Part shown: piece after piece, positions 8,777-17,525 of the stretch | Numbering within the stretch: the first letter of the stretch is position 1 | Layout of the letters: every line of letters begins with the position of its first letter | Assembly: GCF_015354345.1 (NCBI RefSeq) | Contig: NZ_JADKYS010000001.1 | Location: forward strand, 868,001-932,000 | Direction: 5' to 3' | Length of the DNA stretch: 64,000 nucleotides | DNA from: Methylophilus sp. 14 | GTDB taxonomy: Bacteria; Pseudomonadota; Gammaproteobacteria; Burkholderiales; Methylophilaceae | Notes under the pieces: model-generated | What the model saw: only the letters and a program-made list of their open reading frames with translations | Told to the model about the DNA's origin: nothing | The model's database searches: none | Translations under genes and position numbers: made by a program

Positions 8777-8800
8777 AAAGGGGTTTATTGCCCCTTTTAA
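8777..8800 (+). terminator. Weak hairpin terminator between receptor and thiamine-binding gene
   Basis: The stem AAAGGGG/CCCCTTT (8777-8783 with 8791-8797) has a 7-nt loop and is followed by TAATTTTAT. The T-run is broken, so it may only reduce read-through into the downstream thiamin genes rather than end the transcript. Confidence 0.5.
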
Positions 8801-8822
8801 TTTTATAAAGGTTGGAGTTTAG

Positions 8823-9083
8823 ATGCGTATTTCAGTCGATATTAGTTTGTACCCTTTAACCGAGGGATATGTAGAGCCCATTCTGGAGTTTATTAACAAG
8901 CTCGAAGCCAATCCAACTCTGGTGGTGAAGCGCAACAGCCTGGCGACGCAAGTCTTTGGTGAGTATCGCGACGTGATGGATTGCCTGGATGCAGAAATGG
9001 AAGCAGTGTTTAATGCGCTGCCGCACAGTGTGTTTGTGATGAAGTTTGTTGGCACAGACAGAGCCGATGTAGTTGATGTCTAA
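8823..9083 (+). CDS. Thiamine-binding protein (MTH1187/YkoF family)
   Basis: An 86-residue protein with the hallmark N-terminus MRISVDISLYPLTEGYVEPI and the central segment VVKRNSLATQVFGEYRDVMD. This is a single ferredoxin-like fold domain of the family that binds thiamine in the cytoplasm (PF01910 type). No signal peptide is seen. GGAG lies nine bases before the ATG. It sits between the riboswitch-controlled receptor and a PnuT-like permease, consistent with a role in capturing or sensing imported thiamin. Confidence 0.85.
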   Translation: MRISVDISLYPLTEGYVEPILEFINKLEANPTLVVKRNSLATQVFGEYRDVMDCLDAEMEAVFNALPHSVFVMKFVGTDRADVVDV

Positions 9084-9128
9084 CCCCGACATCTATTTTA
9101 TGCATACTCGTTAATATGATTGCTGGAC

Positions 9129-9740
9129 ATGAACCAAGATAATTATCAGGCCATCCTGACCGCATTTCATCAAATGTCCGGCTGGGAAATTGCCGCAGCT
9201 TTGATGGGCGTTGCCTATATTTTGCTGGCGGCAAAAGAGTCACAATGGTGCTGGCTGTTTGCCTTTTTAAGCACGCTGGTTTACACCGCGCTGTTTTGGG
9301 AGGGGCAACTGCCCATGCAGGCGCTGCTTAATTTTTATTATATGGGCATGGCAATTTATGGCTTTTGGCTATGGCAGAAACATGGCAAGCAAACGGACAC
9401 CTTGCTGATTAGCCGTTGGCCCTGGACAAAGCATCTTAGTTTTATTGCTGTTGGTTTGGTGGTGAGTGCGTTGCTGAGTGCTTATTTGCAACACAGCGGA
9501 CAATCGCAAAGCCCGATTTTAGATGCTTATACGACGGTTTTTTCTGTGATGAATACCTGGTTGATCGCCAGAAAGGTGTTAGAAAACTGGTTATATTGGG
9601 TGGTGGTTGATGGCGCTGCCACGCTTTTGTATGTGCAAACAGGGTATTACGCCACGGCCGTTTTATTTGTGTTGAACACGATTCTGGCTGTTGCCGGATT
9701 TATTAGTTGGGTGAAGCTTTACCGGCAACAAGCGGCTTAA
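9129..9740 (+). CDS. pnuT: PnuC-family transporter, likely thiamin transporter PnuT
   Basis: An integral membrane protein of about 203 residues with six to seven hydrophobic segments. Family features include the early motif LMGVAYILLAAKESQWCW, the MGMAIYGFWLWQKHG segment and the C-terminal ENWLYWVVVDGAAT/ FVLNTILAVAGFISW pair typical of PnuC relatives. ATG 9129 is preferred, with a weak TGCTGGA upstream. PnuC homologues carry nicotinamide riboside, but those in TPP-riboswitch loci are thiamin carriers (PnuT), which facilitate diffusion and depend on intracellular phosphorylation. The substrate is inferred from context. Its last 38 bases overlap the kinase-like gene on the other strand. Confidence 0.85.
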   Translation: MNQDNYQAILTAFHQMSGWEIAAALMGVAYILLAAKESQWCWLFAFLSTLVYTALFWEGQLPMQALLNFYYMGMAIYGFWLWQKHGKQTDTLLISRWPWTKHLSFIAVGLVVSALLSAYLQHSGQSQSPILDAYTTVFSVMNTWLIARKVLENWLYWVVVDGAATLLYVQTGYYATAVLFVLNTILAVAGFISWVKLYRQQAA

Positions 9741-10614
9741 ACTGCATCCAGGTTGCCAAATCTGTTTCACCCAGCACATTCATTAAAAACAACAGTAGCT
9801 GATAGCAGGGCGTATTCACTGTGTGATCCAGCCAGGTGCGCGTATAGTGTTGTTTAAATAAAGCCAGTTGCGCAGGTGTTAATACATATTCGAGCAACAC
9901 CAGGTCCAGCGCACGTGGCGCAATCACAAATGCATCAAGATCCAGCAATGCCAAGTCATGGTCGCCTGAGTCATTTATTTGGCTATCACGGAATTGATCC
10001 CAGCGTAAATCCAGCATCATCGGGACAAATTCGGTTTCATGGCAATGGGGTGCCTGTGCTAACACTTCAGCCAGTAGCGGGTCAGCAATCAAGGTATCGT
10101 GCTGCTTAGTCAAAAAAACTAAGCTGTCGTGCAACCGGCTGGCCCATTCATGTGCAGCAAGTGGTGGCGCGTGCAGCTTGCCCCAACTGTGGTAAGTCGA
10201 TTGGTGCAAGCATGAGATATGTTCAGCTAACTGTATCACCCATTGGTCGGCTATCTCCGTACCTACATCGTTGCCAGCTAAAAACCGGCTGAGCACAAAT
10301 CGGTTGGCGCTGGCTGCGACAAAATCAGGCACGGTCAGTGCACCGTTCTTCTGCAAAAAGTGATGCGTTAAATGGATAGTGCCCAAACTATTTGGAAAAT
10401 CAGCGGCAAATAAATGGTTTGCGCCTAACCAAAAGTGAGACTTTGCAATGGTTGCCTGGTTGCAGACTTTCAGCACCATCTCCCCATCCGCCGTTTGGCA
10501 ATAAAAGAGCCGATGCGTACTATCCTCGAACTTGTTCGGGATAGCGCTTGGTTGGGCAATCAGTTTGGGCAAACTGGCTTGTTCGGCTGCGGTGAGGAGG
10601 GGATATGTAAACAT
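9703..10614 (-). CDS. Atypical APH-fold kinase-like protein
   Basis: A 303-residue product with the layout of aminoglycoside phosphotransferase/choline kinase-like enzymes. These include an N-lobe lysine (MVLKV, K49), a hinge LSRFLAG (about 108-114), an LAEHISCLH helix (about 129-137), a catalytic loop MMLDLRWDQF (199-208) and a metal-binding LLDLDAF (223-229), then APRALDLVLLEY. The usual HxDxxxxN is changed to MxDxxxxQ: the base Asp202 is kept but His and Asn are replaced. It converges on pnuT with a 38-base overlap. A thiamine-phosphorylating trapping enzyme would fit, but the substrate is unproven and it could be a pseudokinase. Confidence 0.6.
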   Translation of the reverse strand: MFTYPLLTAAEQASLPKLIAQPSAIPNKFEDSTHRLFYCQTADGEMVLKVCNQATIAKSHFWLGANHLFAADFPNSLGTIHLTHHFLQKNGALTVPDFVAASANRFVLSRFLAGNDVGTEIADQWVIQLAEHISCLHQSTYHSWGKLHAPPLAAHEWASRLHDSLVFLTKQHDTLIADPLLAEVLAQAPHCHETEFVPMMLDLRWDQFRDSQINDSGDHDLALLDLDAFVIAPRALDLVLLEYVLTPAQLALFKQHYTRTWLDHTVNTPCYQLLLFLMNVLGETDLATWMQFKPLVAGKASPN

Positions 10615-10715
10615 AGTCAGGCTGACATTTTAAGTCATCAAGCCGTTTAAATCACCTGCATCTCAAGCGGGTAATGATGCGTAGAGGCACAACTGCAATT
10701 GTTGGATCTCTGCCA

Positions 10716-13304
10716 TTAGCCTAAGTCGATCAGTAGTCTCTCAAAGTCTTCTGCGGGCATCGGCTTGGCGAACAAGTAGCCTTGCCCAAAGTCGCAATGA
10801 ATGTCTTTAAGCAGATAGAGTTGTTCAGCTGTTTCTATACCTTCCGCAATGACTTTAATGTTGAGTCTATGCGCCATTTCAATAATGGCTTCGCAAATCG
10901 CGAGTTCACTGGAATCGGGCGCCAGGTTGGCGGTGAATGAGCGATCAATTTTCAAATAGTCTACGTTGAATTTTTTCAGGTATGACAATGACGAATAGCC
11001 GGTGCCAAAATCATCAATAGCAATATGCATCCCCGCATTGTGAAAGCCGGTCAGTTTTTCTTGAATATTGCCGACGACATCCATCAGCACGCCTTCTGTA
11101 ATTTCAATCACAACGCAGCTAGTTGGAAAGTGAATGTGATCCAGCAGGCTGATCCAGTTATGCATGATCTCTTCATTGGCTTTGAATTGCACTGGCGATT
11201 TGTTGACAGCAATTTCAAAGTCCCGACCCAGCAGCTGTTTAAATCTGGCCCCTTGCTTAACGGCTTCTACGAATACCCAATTGCCAATCTCATGGATGGT
11301 GCCGTAGTGTTCGCAAATGGGGATGAAAACATCCGGGCTGATATACCCTAGCTCCGGATGTTTCCAGCGCAGCAAGGCTTCTGCTTTGTTAATGCGGCCG
11401 CTGCACAGCTCAATAATGGGCTGATAGTGCACAGAAAATTGTTTGCGTAACAAAGCCTGGCGCAAGTCGGTAGACAGGCGGATGCGGAAGTCTGACTCCT
11501 GTTGCATCAGCTTGGTGAAAAAGCGGTAGCAGCCACGCCCGGCATTTTTGGCCACATACATGGCCTGGTCTGCCACTTTAAGCAGCTCTTGTGCATCGGT
11601 AGCGTCTTCAGGGTAAATGGCAATGCCGATGCTGGCTGAGATAAATGCCTCTTTTTTCGCAGTGATAAACGGTTCAGACAAGTGATCAATAATATTCTGT
11701 GCAATATGCGCAATCATCATATTGTCGTGAATATCATTCAGAATCACAGTGAACTCATCACCGCCCAGGCGGGCAACGGTATCGGATTTGCGCACACAGG
11801 TGACGATGCGAGCGGCGGCTTCAATCAGTAAGGTGTCGCCCATATTGTGGCCATGCGTATCATTGATTTCTTTAAAGCGGTCAAGGTCAATAAAGAGCAG
11901 GGCACATTTCTGCTGTTCGCGTTGTGATAATTTCAGTGTTTGCTGCAGCCTGTCCTGAAACAGTTGCCGGTTAGGCAATTTGGTCAGTTGGTCAAAGTTG
12001 GCCTGTTTGAGTATCAGCGCCTCTGCCGCTTTGATGGCGGAAATGTCGGAAAACAGACTGACGCGCCGATTGACGCGACCATCCGTCTGGTAAGAGGTGT
12101 TGATTGTGAGCCAGGTGGGGAACATTTCGCCATTTTTACGCTTGCTCCAGACCTCGCCCTGCCATTGACCACACTGCTGAATGGTCTGGGTTTGCGTGTC
12201 ATAAAAGCGCGCATCATGTTGCTCTGAGCGGAGCAGGGTAATCGATAGGCCTTTGATCTCTTCTAGCGCATAGCCGGTCATTTTAGTAAAGGCGGGGTTA
12301 ATGGCGAGAATCGCGTCGTAAGCATCTGTGATGGCCATCGCCTCACTGCTATTGTTATACACCAGCCCCGCCAGTTTTAGCTCTTCTTCCGCCAGTTTTC
12401 TTTCGCTGATATCTTGCACTGCGCTGATGTAATACAGCGGCTGTTGCGCATCATCGCGCAATAAATGCACTGACAGATTGACCCAAACCACTTGCCCCAG
12501 TTTGTGCAGGTAGCGCTTCTCTACGCGATATTGGTCTATATCACCCTGTAATAAGCGGGCGATGGTTTCGGCTTCCTGTATCAGATCTTCAGGCAGTGTA
12601 ATTTGCTGATAAGTCATCTGCTGCGCCAGAATCTCCTCTTGGCCATAACCAATGATGTTGCAGAACTCACGGTTGATTTGCAAAAAATGGCCAGATAAGT
12701 CTACCTGTGCGATCCCAACCGCTGCATTTTCAAACACGGCGCGGAATAGCGCCTCGCTGTCGCGTAGGGCTTCTCTGGCCTGGTCTCTTTGTTCGGTGGC
12801 GACGAGAGAGTGATAAATATAAAAGAGACTCAGCTGAATACTGTCGCGAAACTGGCCAATCAGGTCTTTGACCTGATGATCATAGTGGTGCTCTTTATTA
12901 TCCAGGATGCAAATGGTGCCGAATACTTCGCCATTCGGCCAGTTAAGCGGCAATCCATAGTAAGAGATCATCCCTAGCGCCACATCCGGATTATGTTCCC
13001 AGCCTGGGCTGGTCAATGCATTCGGAATCAACAATGACTGCTGGTTGCCGATGACGTTTTCGCAATAGAGGCCGGTATTTAAACTGGCAAGTTCGCCTGG
13101 ATGATAGACATTGCCTTCGCTATGGCTGGCAACAAAGACTTCAATTTCCCGGGCATGTGCCCGCATGATGAGCGCCGCCGGGATATGGGCAATGCTGGCG
13201 AGCAAGTCCGTGGTGATTTGCCAGCTTCGCAGCACTTTTTCAGGCACATCTATTTCGTCGAGAACGGCATATTGAGGCGTAGCCCCGGAACCCTGATTGA
13301 TCAT
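10716..13304 (-). CDS. GAF-PAS-PAS-GGDEF-EAL cyclic-di-GMP signalling protein
   Basis: A protein of about 862 residues, start chosen at ATG 13304 (a TTG four codons earlier is less likely). Order: a GAF-like sensor (about 25-170, with ALTSPGWEHNPDVALGMISY and FGTICILD), a PAS with PAC (ALFRAVFENAAVGIAQ onward), a second PAS (MTGYALEEIKGLS), GGDEF at about 514-518 with an RKSD inhibitory site five residues earlier, and EAL (KAEALLRWKHPE, about 641) with DDFGTGYSSL and VIAEGIET. Both catalytic motifs are intact, so it may both make and degrade c-di-GMP. No membrane segment, so cytoplasmic. It stands alone. Confidence 0.93.
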   Translation of the reverse strand: MINQGSGATPQYAVLDEIDVPEKVLRSWQITTDLLASIAHIPAALIMRAHAREIEVFVASHSEGNVYHPGELASLNTGLYCENVIGNQQSLLIPNALTSPGWEHNPDVALGMISYYGLPLNWPNGEVFGTICILDNKEHHYDHQVKDLIGQFRDSIQLSLFYIYHSLVATEQRDQAREALRDSEALFRAVFENAAVGIAQVDLSGHFLQINREFCNIIGYGQEEILAQQMTYQQITLPEDLIQEAETIARLLQGDIDQYRVEKRYLHKLGQVVWVNLSVHLLRDDAQQPLYYISAVQDISERKLAEEELKLAGLVYNNSSEAMAITDAYDAILAINPAFTKMTGYALEEIKGLSITLLRSEQHDARFYDTQTQTIQQCGQWQGEVWSKRKNGEMFPTWLTINTSYQTDGRVNRRVSLFSDISAIKAAEALILKQANFDQLTKLPNRQLFQDRLQQTLKLSQREQQKCALLFIDLDRFKEINDTHGHNMGDTLLIEAAARIVTCVRKSDTVARLGGDEFTVILNDIHDNMMIAHIAQNIIDHLSEPFITAKKEAFISASIGIAIYPEDATDAQELLKVADQAMYVAKNAGRGCYRFFTKLMQQESDFRIRLSTDLRQALLRKQFSVHYQPIIELCSGRINKAEALLRWKHPELGYISPDVFIPICEHYGTIHEIGNWVFVEAVKQGARFKQLLGRDFEIAVNKSPVQFKANEEIMHNWISLLDHIHFPTSCVVIEITEGVLMDVVGNIQEKLTGFHNAGMHIAIDDFGTGYSSLSYLKKFNVDYLKIDRSFTANLAPDSSELAICEAIIEMAHRLNIKVIAEGIETAEQLYLLKDIHCDFGQGYLFAKPMPAEDFERLLIDLG

Positions 13305-13617
13305 AACTACCCCCAATACTGTTCGTAGTCATTTCTGTATGGCATGACACACGTCTTTATTCTTTTTCGGCAATAAGCCGCAATTTCTTTACGTGTGTTA
13401 ATGTGATTATGTGCCTTAAAAATCGCATAATCAATGTGGATTAGGGTGCGGGAGATGAAAATATTTATTAAGAAACAGTCCCTTGCGCTGATATGCAAAG
13501 ATCACTGAAAAAGACTAAACTGTGAGGCTGAGTCCGCAACAAAAGCATGCATGTTGTTGTAAACAGCATGCTTTTTTAGCATCACCTGGTTTTTGACGCC
13601 ATGACAAAGGAGTTGTG
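13305..13617. other. Intergenic region between the GGDEF/EAL gene and the second cupin
   Basis: About 310 bases without a gene. The only clear element is the hairpin with T-run at 13541-13577. An AAAGGAG ribosome binding site for the cupin lies at 13606-13612. The rest is moderately AT-rich, and I could not assign a consensus promoter. Confidence 0.6.
13541..13577 (+). terminator. Terminator-like hairpin upstream of the second cupin gene
   Basis: AAAAGCATGC (13541-13550) pairs with GCATGCTTTT (13566-13575), with further TGTT/AACA pairing inside and TTTTTT after the stem. No plus-strand gene ends before it, so it is either an attenuator in the leader of the cupin gene at 13618 or the end of a small RNA arising in 13320-13540. 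Confidence 0.6.
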
Positions 13618-13890
13618 ATGAGTCAGATCAAAGTAGAAAAGCCCAGTGCCATGACCTTGGCCGCCCTGGGCGTGAAGCAATGGCCAACCTGGTCGAAAGA
13701 CGTATCGACGTTTACATGGCAATATAGCAGCACTGAAATTGCTTACATTATCGAAGGCGAGGTCACTGTGACCCCTAAGGATGGTGCGCCAGTGAGCTTT
13801 GCCGCCGGTGACCTGGTCACTTTTGCCAGCGGCCTGGATTGCGTCTGGGAGGTCAAAAAGCCGCTACGCAAACACTATCATTTTGAGTAG
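13618..13890 (+). CDS. Small cupin domain protein, paralog of 6004-6279
   Basis: A 90-residue product, start ATG 13618 with AAAGGAG five bases upstream; a GTG just before is unlikely. It has the same architecture as the cupin at 6004: LGVKQWPTW, then TEIAYIIEGEVTVTP, AAGDLVTFASGL, WEVKKPLRKHYHF. The HxH of cupin motif 1 is again missing while Glu is kept. The gene stops three bases before the glnD stop on the opposite strand. Its function is unknown; the duplicated, widely separated copies suggest distinct regulation rather than an operon role. Confidence 0.85.
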   Translation: MSQIKVEKPSAMTLAALGVKQWPTWSKDVSTFTWQYSSTEIAYIIEGEVTVTPKDGAPVSFAAGDLVTFASGLDCVWEVKKPLRKHYHFE

Positions 13891-13893
13891 CGT

Positions 13894-16470
13894 TTAAAGC
13901 GCAGACAGTGCCTGCTTGAGCGCGTCGGTTTGGCTGTCGTCCATGGCCTGGCCATTGCAGGATGAGATCAGGAAGCTGTCTTCTACGCGGTTACCCAGCG
14001 TGTTGATTTTGGCGTTATGTAATTCAATACCATGGGTGAGAAACACCAGCGCCATACTAGCCAGCAGGCCTGGCCTGTCATTGGCAACCACATCCAGTTG
14101 TTGGAACGCTGCCGAAGTCTCCTGCTGGTGAGCGACGGGGCGCAGGTTGACCTGGGTTGGAATCGGCATGTGCTTGACCTGGCGGCTGACGCGCCCGCGT
14201 ATCGGTGTCGGGATTGCCTGCGCACTGAGCAACTGGTCGTTCAGGCCATGTTCTATGTGTTTGAGCAGGCCGTTATAACTGATCTGTCGGGTTTCCGGTT
14301 CCAGCACAATAAAGTTATCCAGCGCGTAGCCATGCGCAGTGGTGTAAATCTTGGCCTGCACAATGTTGTATTGCATACTGTCAAAAAAGTGGCAGATGCG
14401 GGCAAAAATCTCTTTCTGGTCACGGCTGTAAATCATAACCTGTATGCCGTCACCCTTGGGGCTCAGGCGCGCGCGCACGATCGGTTTGTCAGAGCGCAGG
14501 TGCGGAATCAGCAAACGGCTTTGCCAAGCGATTTCATCGCTGTCAAAACGGCTGAAATAGCCCGTGCCAAAGGCCTGCCATAAGGGTTGTACAGAAGCTT
14601 CTTTCAGGTTGAAGCTGCTGAGCTTTTGCAATACCTCTTGCTTGCGCAAAATTAGCTGTGCTTCGGTATTGAGTGATTGCTGCAACACGCGGCGCGTCTG
14701 CAAAAACAGGCTTTCCAGCAGCTTGGCTTTCCAGGCGTTCCACACGTTGGGGCTGGTGCCGCGAATGTCGGCCACGGTGAGTAAATACAAAGCGGTCAGG
14801 CGGTATTCCGAGCCCACCAGTTGCGCAAAGGCTTCAATCACATCCGGGTCAGATAAATCACTTTTTTGTGCCGTACTTGATAATTTCAAATGCGCTTCAA
14901 CCAGCCAGGCAACTAGCTCTGTATCGGCTTTAGGCAGGCCCAGTTTTTGGCAAAAGCGTCTGGCATCAATAGTGCCTAGCTGTGAGTGATCGCCGCCGCG
15001 GCCTTTGGCAATATCGTGAAAAATCGCGGCCAGGTAGAGTAAGTGCGGCTGGCTGAATTCATTAAACAGCTCACTGCATAATGGAAATTCATGGCGCAGG
15101 TCAGGCTTGGCAAAACGGCGCAGATTGCGCAACACATTCAAGGTGTGTTCATCTACCGTGTAGACATGAAACAGGTCGTGCTGCATTTGCGCAATGACGC
15201 GGCCAAACACAGGGATATAACGCCCAAGGATGCCATAACGGTTCATGCGGCGCAGGCTGCGGTGCACGCCTTCACGGCTTTGCAATATCTGCAGGAACAG
15301 CGCTTTGTGTGCTGCATTTTGCCTGAACTGGCTATCAATCAGTGGTTGGGCTGTTTGTAACGCCCGAACCAGCGGCGCACTGAATCCGGTAATGGCAGCG
15401 TGCTGTTGTAGTAACTGGAAGCAGCGCAGGATGGCCTCTGGTTTGCGCTGAAAAAGATCTTCAGTCTGCGCGCTCAGCAGGCCTTGTGATAGCGTAAAGT
15501 CCTGGTCAAGGACACTGGGGGCGTCTGTGGCAGGGCTGACGCGGGCATGCATCAGTTTGAGCAACACTTCATTTTCAATGATGACGGCCCGGGCACTGCG
15601 GTAAAATCCCTGCATTAATTGTTCGCTGGCCCGCTTTTGCGGGGTGGTTTGATAACCCATTTGTTCGGCCAGCGTATTTTGAAAGTCAAATACCAGGCGA
15701 TCTTCGCGGCGTTTGGACAACAGGTGCAGGCGGATACGCAGGTTTTGCAGCAGGCGTTCATGGCGCTTGAGTTGGCTGGCCTGGCTGCGGTTGAGCAGGC
15801 CTGCTTGCACCAGGGCATTCCAGTCATGCCCCAGGCCCTGGCTTTGGGCAATCCATAGCACCATATGCAAGTCACGCAGCCCGCCTGGGCTTTCCTTGAT
15901 ATTAGGCTCCAGGTTGTAGGCGGTGTCGTGAAACTTGGCGTGGCGGATTTGTTGTTCACGCAGTTTCTCGGCAAAAAAACGGGCACTGTCGAGTTCTGCG
16001 TGTAATGTGTGCGTGAGGTTTTTAAAGCTGGCTTTGTCACCGGTGAGCCAGCGTGCTTCCAGCAGGTTGGTCATGATGGTGACGTCGAGCTTGGCTTCGT
16101 CCAGGCACTCTTGCAAGGTGCGCACGCTGTGGCCGATGTTGAGGCCAATGTCCCATAAGGTGCCGATCAGGGATTCGACAGTCGCTTGCAAGGCGCTGTC
16201 ACTGTTTTCAGGCATCAGAATCAGCAGGTCGATGTCTGAGTGCGGGAACATATCGCCACGGCCATAACCGCCAACAGCAATCAGGCTGGCAGTCGGTGGC
16301 AGCTCATAACTGCGCCAGAGGTCTTTAAGCAGTTGATCAAGCACACGGGTGTGTTGCTGTAGCAGTGTTTTGGCTTGCGGATTCGCCAGGTAAACGTCTG
16401 CCATCTGCTGGCGTGCCAGTTGTAACGACTCCCGCCAGTGCTTGAGTTGTTCTTTGGCAATCACCATCAT
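13894..16470 (-). CDS. glnD: PII uridylyltransferase/uridylyl-removing enzyme GlnD
   Basis: An 858-residue protein of normal length. The nucleotidyltransferase motif GGYGRGDMFPHSDIDLLIL lies near residues 66-84. The HD domain is AAIFHDIAKGRGGDHSQLG, and two C-terminal ACT domains follow (around VRARLSPKGDGIQVMIYSRD and DVVANDRPGLLASMALVF). GlnD modifies PII proteins according to glutamine level and so controls nitrogen assimilation. It starts 11 bases after the map stop codon, so the two are probably one transcript. It converges on the cupin gene. Confidence 0.97.
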   Translation of the reverse strand: MMVIAKEQLKHWRESLQLARQQMADVYLANPQAKTLLQQHTRVLDQLLKDLWRSYELPPTASLIAVGGYGRGDMFPHSDIDLLILMPENSDSALQATVESLIGTLWDIGLNIGHSVRTLQECLDEAKLDVTIMTNLLEARWLTGDKASFKNLTHTLHAELDSARFFAEKLREQQIRHAKFHDTAYNLEPNIKESPGGLRDLHMVLWIAQSQGLGHDWNALVQAGLLNRSQASQLKRHERLLQNLRIRLHLLSKRREDRLVFDFQNTLAEQMGYQTTPQKRASEQLMQGFYRSARAVIIENEVLLKLMHARVSPATDAPSVLDQDFTLSQGLLSAQTEDLFQRKPEAILRCFQLLQQHAAITGFSAPLVRALQTAQPLIDSQFRQNAAHKALFLQILQSREGVHRSLRRMNRYGILGRYIPVFGRVIAQMQHDLFHVYTVDEHTLNVLRNLRRFAKPDLRHEFPLCSELFNEFSQPHLLYLAAIFHDIAKGRGGDHSQLGTIDARRFCQKLGLPKADTELVAWLVEAHLKLSSTAQKSDLSDPDVIEAFAQLVGSEYRLTALYLLTVADIRGTSPNVWNAWKAKLLESLFLQTRRVLQQSLNTEAQLILRKQEVLQKLSSFNLKEASVQPLWQAFGTGYFSRFDSDEIAWQSRLLIPHLRSDKPIVRARLSPKGDGIQVMIYSRDQKEIFARICHFFDSMQYNIVQAKIYTTAHGYALDNFIVLEPETRQISYNGLLKHIEHGLNDQLLSAQAIPTPIRGRVSRQVKHMPIPTQVNLRPVAHQQETSAAFQQLDVVANDRPGLLASMALVFLTHGIELHNAKINTLGNRVEDSFLISSCNGQAMDDSQTDALKQALSAL

Positions 16471-16481
16471 GATTCTGTCGC

Positions 16482-17276
16482 CTAGAGAACGGGGCGCGGC
16501 GGCGTACCGGCAGATAGCGTCATGATTTCAAAACCCTCTTCGGTGACCAGTACCGTATGCTCCCACTGGGCCGACAAACTGCGGTCTTTGGTGACCACTG
16601 TCCAGCCATCGGACATGAATTTAATGTCGCGACGACCGGCATTAATCATGGGTTCAATCGTGAAGATCATGCCTGCTTTGAGCGTCAGGCCAGCGCCTGG
16701 CCTGCCGTAATGCAGCACTTGCGGTTCGCAATGGAATTTTTTGCCTATGCCATGCCCGCAAAATTCACGCACGATGCTGTAGCCATTTTTTTCGGCAAAC
16801 GATTGAATGGCGTAGCCGATATCGCCGAGCGTATTGCCAGGTTTCACTTTTTCAATGCCACGCCACATGGCCTGGTAGGTCAGTTCGCACAGGCGTTTTG
16901 CCTGTGGCGTGACGCTGCCGACCATAAACATGCGTGAGGTGTCACCGTGATAACCATCTTTGATCACGGTAATATCGAGATTGACGATATCACCATTTTT
17001 CAGCTCTTTTTCGCTGGGCACGCCGTGGCAAATTTGCTGGTTGATCGAGGTGCAAATAGACTTGGGATAAGGCGTATGGCCATCTGGCGCATAATTAAGC
17101 GGCGCGGGAATCGCCTGTTGCACATTGACGATATAGTCATGGCATAACTGGTCCAGCTTGTTGGTGGTGACGCCAGCCACGACAAACGGCGTGATGTAGT
17201 CCAGCACCTCTGAGGCCAGACGGCCAGCGACGCGCATTTTTTCAATTTCTTCGGGGGTGTGCAGAATAATTGCCAT
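16482..17276 (-). CDS. map: Methionine aminopeptidase type I
   Basis: A 264-residue product starting at ATG 17276 (MAIILHTPEEIEKMRVAGRL). An in-frame TTG six codons upstream is less likely. All five metal ligands are visible: the two Asp in NLDITVIKDGYHGDTSRMF, His in CGHGIGKKFH, Glu in FTIEPMIN and Glu in QWEHTVLVTE. It removes initiator methionine in the cytoplasm. The usual proteobacterial neighbourhood map-glnD is preserved. The normal partner rpsB is not on the upstream side within this window. Confidence 0.97.
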   Translation of the reverse strand: MAIILHTPEEIEKMRVAGRLASEVLDYITPFVVAGVTTNKLDQLCHDYIVNVQQAIPAPLNYAPDGHTPYPKSICTSINQQICHGVPSEKELKNGDIVNLDITVIKDGYHGDTSRMFMVGSVTPQAKRLCELTYQAMWRGIEKVKPGNTLGDIGYAIQSFAEKNGYSIVREFCGHGIGKKFHCEPQVLHYGRPGAGLTLKAGMIFTIEPMINAGRRDIKFMSDGWTVVTKDRSLSAQWEHTVLVTEEGFEIMTLSAGTPPRPVL

Positions 17277-17525
17277 ATGCCTGATGACCTTCAAAGCCAG
17301 CGTAAGTGCTGGCTCGCTTGGGAATCAATAACTAAAATGTCATTCTAACATAGGCATTTATCAGTCATCACTAAAGAAGCGCGCCTTTCTTGGCGATAAG
17401 CTTATAGGGGTGCAAAATGGATATGCCATAAAAAGAAACAGGCGCCGATTTGTGCGATTGATTGCGACATCGCATGCGGTGCCAATGTTTTATACTCGGG
17501 CGCATCATCAAGCTGGAGCGAACAC

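Noticed and set aside
14032-14583. 183-codon open frame antisense to glnD
   Set aside because: Shadow of the conserved ACT domain region of glnD; no start signals.
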